Shown in pieces: positions 1 through 8,199 of a DNA stretch of 35,910 nucleotides. The notes below the pieces were generated by a model. That model was not told the DNA's origin and did no database searches. It saw nothing but the letters and a program-made list of their open reading frames with translations. A program made the translations under genes and the position numbers. Source of the DNA: a virus; IMG/VR virus record IMGVR_UViG_3300044712_001212, positions 1 through 35,910 of that record; one strand, written 5' to 3'. How positions within the stretch are numbered: the stretch's first letter is position 1; every line of letters starts with the position of its first letter.

Positions 1-2087
1 GAAAAATCCTGAACGGTAGCATTGGTGCCAGGAATAACTGTTCCAGAAATAATCTGATTTATAGAACTCTGACTTGTTGTTATGGCTTGCTGGGCTCCGC
101 TAACAATAACCGTTGAACCACTTGAGATTATCTGTAGTCCGCTTTGAGTTACGTTTTGGACTCCACTAGCTTTTATAAAATCATAGGCTTGTTGAACACT
201 ATCACTTAAAACCTGTTTTTGAAATACCTCAGTAGCTTTACCAAATAGAACCCCCATTTGAAACTGGGGAGTTTTCTGAGCTTTTTTTATTTGAACCATA
301 AGATTTGATGCTTTGTCTTTTGAAATTTTGGAATCTATTGCCAAAGACTGCTTCATGGCTTGAAGCTGAGATATCGAAAACTTATTCAATATTGAATCGC
401 ATCTACTCTGAATATCATCCTGTTGAGTATTATCGTTCTCCTGTGGCTGTCTAACAACAAGCTCATCAGTCTTTATTGTAACTGAGTCCCGCTCATCTCT
501 CATGGCATCCAGAATGGAAAGCATTCCATTCATGTCTTGATGAGTGAACGTATTTGTCCCAGAAGACTTAATCATCTCTATCTGGTTATTTGCTCTTAAT
601 CTTTCAGCCGTTCTTCTGAGTTCCTCATCACTCGGACTTAAATCTAATTGAGCATGAGAAATTTCTTCTCTCTGTTTGTCTTCAATTGATTTTTTCTTTC
701 TATCTTTGTTAGTTTTTTCTTTAGCCTCAGATGTCGCTGATTGATTATATCTTTGTTTAAATATGTTATAATAATCGTTAGCAAACTTTCCAAACGTTGA
801 GTTATTTAGCCTTCTTGATTCAGATGCGGTGTCAGCCCCCATTACAAACTTATACTTTGAATCTAATTGTGATACAAAATATTTAGATATAATTCTTTGT
901 TTTTGTAATACTGGAACCTGACTCTTTGCATCATCATAATCCTGTTGAGTCGCAAACGAATCGGGATTGCTCAAGGAATCTTTAATCTTAGAATTTGCAT
1001 CTTCTAAATATTGGGCGTCGTCCTTAAGTATAATTAAAACTTTCCATTGAGGGAAATTTCTTAAAACATAAAATATATCATTTAAATTAACATTTATTAA
1101 GTTTTCTAATTCATTTTCTGACAGGTCTTTATATATACTAGGATCAATGTTGTCTATTATTTTCTGAGTTTGTTCTATTGAAATGTATTCAATAAAATTC
1201 AGTTCCTCTTCATCTATTCTGCCCGATGATGCAACTTGATTCTGAGTGAAGCCATCTGTTTTAATTTTATAAGATGCTGATGGTTTTATTTTTAAAGTGA
1301 CAGCAAAATCATTGGTGTTATTTATAACATATGGCTGTGCTAACTTTGGTATAAAATATAAATAATCTTGGTCGGCGTTATATCCAGAAACAAAAACAGG
1401 ACTAGCAGCCGCAATATTTGAATCGGAAGATAATCTTGCGGTAATGGCACTAAGATTAGCATCTGTATATGTTGCAAAATCTTGATAATATGTGAGCCCT
1501 CCATATATTATAAAAAACTTAGTATCATAATTATCTGGTCTAATTATTGTTCCAACCGTCGTTCCTGCTTGAAATGCAGTAGTAACCCAAAGAACTGCGT
1601 TGGCTTTTGAGACTATAAACCCAGCAGTCTTACTGCCTACTGCGGCTCCAGTTTTAGCTCCAGCTGCCGCTGCGGTCGCACCCTTGGATGTGCTCCAGCT
1701 TGCAATATCAGTTGCGCTAGTTATTAAGGAGCCATTCGTTGCTCTAGCCCATGCTATACCAGCTGGGATTTGGGAAACTGTTGCTCCAATATTTGCTGCG
1801 GTAGAACCAACTATCGCTCCACCTTTCGTGGCAGCTATAGTCCCTACTTTTTCAGCTAAAACTAGCCCTGCAACTCTTCTTGCTACTGCTCCATTATATG
1901 TTCCATCTGAATTTTTATTTATATACTTAACACCGCCAGTTTCAGTATCGCTTTTCTTAAATGATCCAATACTATTAAGTCTAGCGACTGAGCTTGCAAC
2001 ATAGTTAATGTCGCCATCGTCTTTTTGGTCTAAGACGACAGATGATATTTCATATATTTTATTATTTTTTGTTATTTCAGTTGACAT
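1..2087 (-). CDS. large tail or baseplate protein with glycine-zipper region (3' end outside window)
   Basis: The frame is open from ATG 2087 to the left edge, 695 residues, and continues beyond. The N-terminal 65 residues are polar. Residues 66-182 are Ala/Gly/Ser/Thr-rich with small-residue spacing typical of glycine zippers (AATKGGAIVGSTAANIGATV, GATAAAAGAKTGAAVGSKTA) and hydrophobic patches (AVLWVTTAFQAGTTVG). A mixed region follows, then a highly charged helical region near 430-520 (KEKTNKDRKKKSIEDKQREE) and a Ser/Thr/Gln-rich part at the edge. No known family is recognised. It follows the spike genes and may be a baseplate protein or a membrane-active ejected protein. AGGGAT SD, behind candidate promoter copy e. 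Confidence 0.75.
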   Translation of the reverse strand, partial: MSTEITKNNKIYEISSVVLDQKDDGDINYVASSVARLNSIGSFKKSDTETGGVKYINKNSDGTYNGAVARRVAGLVLAEKVGTIAATKGGAIVGSTAANIGATVSQIPAGIAWARATNGSLITSATDIASWSTSKGATAAAAGAKTGAAVGSKTAGFIVSKANAVLWVTTAFQAGTTVGTIIRPDNYDTKFFIIYGGLTYYQDFATYTDANLSAITARLSSDSNIAAASPVFVSGYNADQDYLYFIPKLAQPYVINNTNDFAVTLKIKPSASYKIKTDGFTQNQVASSGRIDEEELNFIEYISIEQTQKIIDNIDPSIYKDLSENELENLINVNLNDIFYVLRNFPQWKVLIILKDDAQYLEDANSKIKDSLSNPDSFATQQDYDDAKSQVPVLQKQRIISKYFVSQLDSKYKFVMGADTASESRRLNNSTFGKFANDYYNIFKQRYNQSATSEAKEKTNKDRKKKSIEDKQREEISHAQLDLSPSDEELRRTAERLRANNQIEMIKSSGTNTFTHQDMNGMLSILDAMRDERDSVTIKTDELVVRQPQENDNTQQDDIQSRCDSILNKFSISQLQAMKQSLAIDSKISKDKASNLMVQIKKAQKTPQFQMGVLFGKATEVFQKQVLSDSVQQAYDFIKASGVQNVTQSGLQIISSGSTVIVSGAQQAITTSQSSINQIISGTVIPGTNATVQDF

Positions 2088-2096
2088 CTTATCCCT

Positions 2097-2121
2097 ATTA
2101 TATTAAAAAATTATAAAATTA
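2097..2121 (-). promoter_or_regulatory. candidate phage late promoter, copy e
   Basis: On the minus strand: TAATTTTATAA, six T, then AATATAAT. It lies in the 37-base spacer before the truncated left-edge gene. The ATG is nine bases after the motif with AGGGAT between, giving a very short leader. Confidence 0.62.
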
Positions 2122-2124
2122 CAA

Positions 2125-2550
2125 TTATCCTATTTTTACAGGTAGATTTGCAGGATTCGCATACATTGAAATATATGCCGCATTAGCCGCTGGGAGATTT
2201 GAGCTAGAGTTTGCGGCAGTCATAAAGGTATGGGCTGCTATAATCCAATTAGCCATTTCTGGTGTCAAAACAGTGCCAAACTTGATTTGTGTTCCAACTC
2301 CCGCAACTCCAGGTCCCATCATGATGCTAAGATTGTCTCTAGTAACAAAAGTCTGATTTCCAACTGCCGTTCCTGCGCTTAATGTTCCCACTATTTTAAC
2401 GTCACTTAAAGAGTCCACAATGCATTGAGCAATAGCATCTCTCAGATTTTGGGTGCTAGTATCCTTCCATGCCGCATCTGGTATTAATGCTATATCTTTT
2501 AGGTTCTTTTCTACTATAAGTTTCATATTTTGCAAGTCTATGGTTGCCAT
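2125..2550 (-). CDS. small baseplate-region protein, unrecognised
   Basis: A 141-residue protein. Residues 1-50 are helical (MATIDLQNMKLIVEKNLKDI, NLRDAIAQCIVDSLSD); the middle is Gly/Val-rich (GTLSAGTAVGNQTFVTRDNL, MMGPGVAGVGTQIKFGTVLT); the C terminus is helical and Ala-rich (MANWIIAAHTFMTAANSSS). The strong SD is AGGAGAGGG. It lies between the spike and the truncated left-edge gene. It may be a small structural component of the baseplate or spike tip, by position only. Confidence 0.75.
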   Translation of the reverse strand: MATIDLQNMKLIVEKNLKDIALIPDAAWKDTSTQNLRDAIAQCIVDSLSDVKIVGTLSAGTAVGNQTFVTRDNLSIMMGPGVAGVGTQIKFGTVLTPEMANWIIAAHTFMTAANSSSNLPAANAAYISMYANPANLPVKIG

Positions 2551-2562
2551 TTATCCCTCTCC

Positions 2563-3864
2563 TTATGGGTTTTGTTCACCTATATACACGTTGCTACTTC
2601 CTTCCGTAATCTCTCCAACGAGTTTAAAATCAACCGAAGTTGGAGTAAATATTACGGGATAAACTCCAAATACCTTAAAGCATGTAGGAACTCCAGTCAA
2701 TAAGGATGCGGTATTTTGCAGGCTCTTTGTTGTAATTCCAGGATGAGTTGTATCGATGACATTGGCTATGGGAATAGTAACTTGGTCATTTTCTCTTGCC
2801 GCGTGCTGAAGACCAACCCCAACTTCGTTGCCGCCATTGATATTGATTTTCTTTGATGTTATAGTGGTATTTCCAGATACTATAGCCGTCAAGTCTTTTC
2901 CCACACCAACATTTGTGTTTCCTGAAACAATTGCTGTCACATTATTCGCCGCATTAACATCTATGTTTTTTGAATTAACACTAAGAGTGTCGCTATTATT
3001 CATCTTAATATTGTTTGTATCAACGAACATCTTTCCATTCTCATCAAACCGAACAACTATTCCAGACTTCATTTTTATTTCTAGATTTATCTTTGTGCCC
3101 TCATCTGTAGTTGTATATGTTCCGTCTGATCCAATAAGCGTCCCAATAGTTACCTCCGCTATATTTGGATTTGGTGTTGAGTCATTTATCGTGTTGTCGG
3201 CTAACGATGCAACAGTTATTTTTAATTCCGTAAGAGCATTGCCTCCGATTGTTGAAGTAATATCGGAGCCATCATTGGTTATAATAGTTGGGTCTCCATT
3301 TATATTTCTTACAACAGAGCCCATTGTAACGCTTCCACCCTCATTAGTCATATAAAACTGAAGAGAGTCTAGATTTATACTTCCATCATTTGGATCAAGA
3401 ACAATGGAATCTTGACCGCCATCTCTTATCTCAATTTGTTCATGAATATAAATTTCTGAGTTTTGTTTACTGTTTAATAGAAGTTCTCCAGGAAGTATCT
3501 TGTTTATTCTAGATGGCAACCCATCAACGTCATCTACGGCATTTAACATCTTGTCATAGTCTGCTGGCAAAAGATATGATAGAAGGACTGGTCTGTTTCC
3601 AGCATAGGCGAATAGGACTATCGATCCGACTTCTGGCATAAAATGCATACCGCTTCGTATTCCAACATATGGTCTGCTAATATCCACATTTGTAACCGCT
3701 CCACGATTAGGAGCTAGCCATTCTAGGTCAACTTTATTTGTATCCGCATTAACTGCTTTAATTTTGGCAATCTTAATGGCAAGACGCCTCAACATACCAT
3801 CATTTGATGTTGTGACGTTTTGGCTTTGATATATGTCAGATTCAGATGTTTGTCTTCCGACCAT
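2563..3864 (-). CDS. baseplate spike protein with OB fold and beta-helix
   Basis: The membrane-piercing tip at the centre of the baseplate. Residues 25-115 have the gp5/gpV-type OB-fold pattern (IAKIKAVNADTNKVDLEWLA, FMPEVGSIVLFAYAGNRPVLLSYL). Residues 115-340 are beta-rich with short repeats, including NTNVGVGKDLTAIVSGNT and a second near-copy VSGNT, consistent with an intertwined beta-helix. A GVGLQHAARENDQVTIP block follows at about 345-365. No lysozyme domain is inserted, unlike T4 gp5. The last residues (VGEITEGSSNVYIGEQNP) would form the tip. GAGG SD. Position after the hub is canonical. Confidence 0.82.
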   Translation of the reverse strand: MVGRQTSESDIYQSQNVTTSNDGMLRRLAIKIAKIKAVNADTNKVDLEWLAPNRGAVTNVDISRPYVGIRSGMHFMPEVGSIVLFAYAGNRPVLLSYLLPADYDKMLNAVDDVDGLPSRINKILPGELLLNSKQNSEIYIHEQIEIRDGGQDSIVLDPNDGSINLDSLQFYMTNEGGSVTMGSVVRNINGDPTIITNDGSDITSTIGGNALTELKITVASLADNTINDSTPNPNIAEVTIGTLIGSDGTYTTTDEGTKINLEIKMKSGIVVRFDENGKMFVDTNNIKMNNSDTLSVNSKNIDVNAANNVTAIVSGNTNVGVGKDLTAIVSGNTTITSKKININGGNEVGVGLQHAARENDQVTIPIANVIDTTHPGITTKSLQNTASLLTGVPTCFKVFGVYPVIFTPTSVDFKLVGEITEGSSNVYIGEQNP

Positions 3865-3876
3865 TTTTATCCTCTG

Positions 3877-6800
3877 TTATTTAATTGGCAATGGAGTGAT
3901 TGTCGGAACATTTGCTACGGTTGTGTCGCCAGTGGCGTCAACAACAGAACTTGACTTGCTATTCCCTATTAATGGAGATGTATTTTGCGGGCTAGACTTA
4001 ACACCTTGCATTGTGATTTTAGCAGCCTTATCCTGAGACTTTGTATTCTTCTTAACAGTCTGTTTTGTTGTTTTGCCACCAGATAGTTTCTTTTGTGTCT
4101 CTAGGATGTTTTTGAACTTTTCTATTGACATGTTGGTATTTTCAAGTATCAAAGACTTTCCAAAGTTCAAGTAAACTGGCAACTCTCTTCCAAACTCATC
4201 AGTATAATCTCTGTATGAACCATTATTGTCAATGTCCTGTATGATAGAGTTGAATATTTGGACCGCCGCGATAATTGATTGACGAGCATCTTTGCCGAGT
4301 GTTGATGCGCCATTTAAGAGGTCATAGCTGACCATATTGGATGAGTTTGCAATTGAGATATTTGAATCAATGAAATCCTTTGTTTGTTTCAAGAAAATCA
4401 ATATGTATTCGTTCATCTTTGAAAGAGAGAAGTAAATTCCAGCAACCTGCTCTGGTTGAGTTCCTCCAACCTGATTGATTTCCAATGTAGTTTGAGCATA
4501 TGGTCCAGATTTAGGAACAGAGTTCAAGTAACTGACTATAGATTGTTGTATTATTGCTATGGCACTATCTATATAGTCTTTCGGCACCGCAAGTTGATCT
4601 GCCTTACTTTCAATCTTATCCTTATCTATGCCATAAAATGATCTAAAATTCTTGTAGTTGATGTTGTAGATAACGTTTTGGGATGGAGATCCGCAATCCC
4701 CAGCAATGTTGCTTTGTTGAGTATCGCCATCAACTATAAGCCCAATGTATGCTGGATTGTCATGGTTGGTGATTATAATTTTACTTTTCAATAGCAATGG
4801 AGCTGTATCTACCTGCTGATTTGTTTCTCTTACCTCAAAGTTCGTAAGGTAAGTTGGAACATAATGGGTTATGACTGCCTCACCACCGTTTACTATATGG
4901 TCAGTGTATGTGTATGGAGGACTTCCAGGCTTTTGTTTATCTTTCGGCTCTTGAGATGTTACTCTTTCAACTAAAGTAACCTTCTTCTGAGCCTTAAATC
5001 CACTTATAATTCTTCTTCCACCGACAAGCGTCAAGGTAGTGGTGAATTGGTCTCCAACTGAGAACTCATGGGATATGTCCTTGATGTAAAACACCATGTC
5101 TCTCGGCTTAATATAAACTGATGTCCCGAGCCTTAATTCTGGTCTTCCAATGATAGTCACTGACCCGTTTACAAGCTCCATGTTGTTTCTAGCCATATAT
5201 GCTCTTCCAAAATCACGGCAATCAGGAATACTATGAAGGAAGAACATATTCTGAACTTCTCTATAGTAATATCCGAAGTCTCTTATTAAATTCATATCTT
5301 GGAAGGCGCTATAAATCATCGACTTCTCAAGCCCTTGGGAATACACATAGTCTCCAGCGACGCCGATTCTAGTTATGATACCATCAACTGTGTCGGTTAT
5401 GCTCATGTTCGTAATGTCTGATTCTTCTATTATATAAGTTGGATTATCAACTGCTGGGTCAACGCTAAATAGTGGCGGCTTCAATACAAAGTGTCCATTG
5501 GTATCACAATAGAATTCATATTGAATTGCATCCGCTACGGCTTGAGCGATTGATGCTCTAGTTTGATAATCACCTTCGAAGAAGTTTGGAGAACGTATGT
5601 CCCAGCGGAAAGGATAAACTAGGCTTAAGAAGTTATCATCAATGACTTCGAGAACAATTTTTGCAAATATTTGCTTCCAATGACTCGTGATTCCAAAAAT
5701 GTCCAAGAAGGCTTCTCTGCCTGCTACTTTATATTTGGCTAATTCTTTTTCTATTTTATTTTTCTGAAGATTTGCTTTTTGCTGGTCAAATTTTACCACA
5801 TCGAGCGCATCTATCTTTTCTGCAATACTGTTCATTTCAGAAGTTTCTTGCTCTATCTGCTTTGATAGTTCCTGAATAGATTTGCTTTCAGATGGACTCG
5901 GAACTGCTTTGGCTTGATATTTTGCAAGATTTGCCGTATTAATCTTTGCCTTATTTTCAAGTGCAGTGTATTGAAGTCCCAAAGATTTCCAAGTGGGGTC
6001 TGTTGTCATGGCTCCGCTTTGGAATTCTTTTCCATTGTATCTTGCCTTGGACCTATCGTTGTATTGATTTAAGAATCTTTGCTTTGATGTTGCACCACTT
6101 AAATCCTTGCCATCTTGGGTTGTGTCTTTTACATTTTCACCTGGCTGGACGTTTCCATATTGGTCAATCTGAGGTATGGTTTCTCCCAAAAGAACCAATG
6201 TTTCAGCCGCATTTGATAATTCATTCAAATCATAGGTAGAGGTTGCTATAATGTTGTCTGTGCTGAAACTAATAAGATCTTTGAAAATCTCTATAGCATG
6301 AGTTTCTGCATACTTGTTGGCATAGTTTGTAAGGTCTTGACCAGTCAAACCTATTTCTAAGCCAGCAGGAGAAACATTTATGCTAGAAGCCTCCATCCAA
6401 TAACCAAAAGATTTTCCAGTTACCGATAGAGACATGGCCGAGCCTGGGGCAATTGCTTGAGATATTGAAGTTATAACTCCAAGAAAGATTCTCTTGTATA
6501 GATTCTTTGGTCTCGGCATCTTTATGGCAATGTTGTAAATCTCATCATTTAATTGACTGCCGCTCTCTTCAAAAATTTCCTGTAAACTTGTTCGTCTAGG
6601 ATAAACATCTTTGACAATAAAATGATTAACCTTGGCATCTCCAAGAATGTCTTGGGCATTTACTGGAACAAAATAGCAGGAAGTTATTCCATCGCCCTCT
6701 GGAATGCTAGGAGCAACTTGTCCCTGAACATTTTGCTTTGAAAGAAGAGTCTTTACGGCTATGGTTTTTCTGCTGCCATCTTTAAAAACTATTATTATGT

Positions 6801-7329
6801 TTCCATAAGATTGAGTTCCAGTAGCAGACTGATATCTAACATCGCTAACATTGTAGGATGGATTTGATAAAGCTGTATATCTTTTTACATCAAAACATGA
6901 TTGAGGAATTACAATGTTGCTGTTCAGCTTCTTAATCTTGGCACAATATTCTTCTATATCTGGAACGTTGCCATAATAATCTATCGCAAAAGCCTGTATG
7001 GAATTTATAGGATGTCCATCTTTGCCATTTTTTGGTATATTGTTTGTGTCATAAACGTTATCCTGTTCAAATTTATCTAGAGAACTCTTACCAAAAATCT
7101 CTATGGAACTCATCTTTTTTACTTGAGTAAATCCGAATCTGTCAACCAATTCATCATTTATGTTGGCTAAAGTAAGATTAAAACTGCTAGAAATTCCTTG
7201 AACAGAGTAACTGCAATTGAAAGACATTACGTGTTTCGTAATGTCTTTCTCAAAGGCACTCCCTCTATTGAGAATAACAATAGCATCTGGGGCATCATAA
7301 CTAGCGTTAAAATACTTACTATAAGCCAT
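3877..7329 (-). CDS. baseplate hub protein (gp27/XkdQ-like), unusually large
   Basis: The hub joins tube, spike and baseplate. The N terminus (FEKDITKHVMSFNCSYSVQG and FNLTLANINDELV) is the usual tube-like hub domain with the pattern DIT-x-HV-x-S-x-S-x-S. Further motifs include VYPFRWDIRSPNFFEGDYQT and AQAVADAIQYEFYCDTNGHFVLKPPLF near 560-620, and VDGIITRIGVAGDY near 650. A charged coiled coil lies at about 460-545. At 1150 residues it is about twice or more the size of most hubs; the C-terminal 330 residues are an extra mostly helical domain plus a Ser/Thr/Lys-rich tail. AAGG SD. The spike gene follows after 12 bases. Confidence 0.78.
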   Translation of the reverse strand: MAYSKYFNASYDAPDAIVILNRGSAFEKDITKHVMSFNCSYSVQGISSSFNLTLANINDELVDRFGFTQVKKMSSIEIFGKSSLDKFEQDNVYDTNNIPKNGKDGHPINSIQAFAIDYYGNVPDIEEYCAKIKKLNSNIVIPQSCFDVKRYTALSNPSYNVSDVRYQSATGTQSYGNIIIVFKDGSRKTIAVKTLLSKQNVQGQVAPSIPEGDGITSCYFVPVNAQDILGDAKVNHFIVKDVYPRRTSLQEIFEESGSQLNDEIYNIAIKMPRPKNLYKRIFLGVITSISQAIAPGSAMSLSVTGKSFGYWMEASSINVSPAGLEIGLTGQDLTNYANKYAETHAIEIFKDLISFSTDNIIATSTYDLNELSNAAETLVLLGETIPQIDQYGNVQPGENVKDTTQDGKDLSGATSKQRFLNQYNDRSKARYNGKEFQSGAMTTDPTWKSLGLQYTALENKAKINTANLAKYQAKAVPSPSESKSIQELSKQIEQETSEMNSIAEKIDALDVVKFDQQKANLQKNKIEKELAKYKVAGREAFLDIFGITSHWKQIFAKIVLEVIDDNFLSLVYPFRWDIRSPNFFEGDYQTRASIAQAVADAIQYEFYCDTNGHFVLKPPLFSVDPAVDNPTYIIEESDITNMSITDTVDGIITRIGVAGDYVYSQGLEKSMIYSAFQDMNLIRDFGYYYREVQNMFFLHSIPDCRDFGRAYMARNNMELVNGSVTIIGRPELRLGTSVYIKPRDMVFYIKDISHEFSVGDQFTTTLTLVGGRRIISGFKAQKKVTLVERVTSQEPKDKQKPGSPPYTYTDHIVNGGEAVITHYVPTYLTNFEVRETNQQVDTAPLLLKSKIIITNHDNPAYIGLIVDGDTQQSNIAGDCGSPSQNVIYNINYKNFRSFYGIDKDKIESKADQLAVPKDYIDSAIAIIQQSIVSYLNSVPKSGPYAQTTLEINQVGGTQPEQVAGIYFSLSKMNEYILIFLKQTKDFIDSNISIANSSNMVSYDLLNGASTLGKDARQSIIAAVQIFNSIIQDIDNNGSYRDYTDEFGRELPVYLNFGKSLILENTNMSIEKFKNILETQKKLSGGKTTKQTVKKNTKSQDKAAKITMQGVKSSPQNTSPLIGNSKSSSVVDATGDTTVANVPTITPLPIK

Positions 7330-7337
7330 TGTCTACC

Positions 7338-8186
7338 TTAAAATATATTTGGATTTAATCCCAAGTTGGAAAGACCTGGGATGTTATTAACCGCATTAGA
7401 TGAGGTGAGAACATTTTTAGCGGCTCTATAGACGCTAGCATCAACAACAATTTGCTTGGTGAGTTCTGGAATGTCGATAGTATCTTTTGCATCAAGGTAT
7501 CTGAAGCTGAAACTATACTTTATAGTATGCGGAGTATCTTCAGATTCCGTGTAATCAAGACTCTCAAAGTATCCTTCATACTGAACCCCCGAGTAAACAC
7601 AAACGGCGGTCGGGGCAAAGTTTTGTTGAGCTATTATTCTGTCGGTTCCTGGCTTGTAATATGGAATGCCGTTTTTCTGATATACCTTCATAAGCCTTAA
7701 GAAGCCTCTCCAGGCGCTAGAGTCCTTGAGGTCTTTATTAAATGATTCAAGCATGTTTCCTATGATCCCATCGCCCTTAATAGAGCCAATATCAGGATAC
7801 CAATGCTGAACTCTCCATCCGCCCAATGTCCTAATTGGATTTATTGTCTTGGCTGGGACAGTGACACTTAGACTGCTAGGGTTAACATACATGTTGAACA
7901 TGTAACCTTTTTTGTATTTTTGAGCATCATCCCCATCCGGTTCAAGAAGAGCGCCATTTCTATCTTTCAGACAAAAAGTAACAGTCTTCTTATCTGGAAA
8001 AGCAGAGCCCTGCTGTATAATTGGAGCAAGCCCTGGAAATGTTTGGGTAAGTTTATTTACAATTTCATTATTACCAGCCTGACCAAGGGATGGTATTTTG
8101 TTCTTAAGTTCAGCGGGGAGAGGATTTTTTAAATCCTCAACCAACTGTCCTGTTCTATTTACGTCAATTGGAAGAAAGGATGACAT
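7338..8186 (-). CDS. tail tube-initiator / hub-adaptor-like protein
   Basis: A 282-residue protein that probably links the tube to the hub. It has a polar first part (1-65), then KTVTFCLKDRNGALLEPDG, the characteristic block FNMYVNPSSLSVTVPAKTIN followed by RTLGGWRVQHWYPDIGSIKG, and a final FESLDYTESEDTPHTIKYSF strand pair. The NPSSL-x-GG-x-W-x-G pattern and its place between tape measure and hub match the XkdP-type position in PBSX-like phages, where a tube-binding protein precedes the hub. I do not see a LysM domain. GGGAG SD, gap of eight bases to the hub gene. Confidence 0.6.
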   Translation of the reverse strand: MSSFLPIDVNRTGQLVEDLKNPLPAELKNKIPSLGQAGNNEIVNKLTQTFPGLAPIIQQGSAFPDKKTVTFCLKDRNGALLEPDGDDAQKYKKGYMFNMYVNPSSLSVTVPAKTINPIRTLGGWRVQHWYPDIGSIKGDGIIGNMLESFNKDLKDSSAWRGFLRLMKVYQKNGIPYYKPGTDRIIAQQNFAPTAVCVYSGVQYEGYFESLDYTESEDTPHTIKYSFSFRYLDAKDTIDIPELTKQIVVDASVYRAAKNVLTSSNAVNNIPGLSNLGLNPNIF

Positions 8187-8199
8187 TTATGAAACTCCC

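Noticed and set aside
1600-2004. Plus-strand frame of 134 residues rich in Ala and Pro
   Set aside because: It is the antisense of the Ala/Gly-rich region in the truncated left-edge gene, with no SD and no known pattern.
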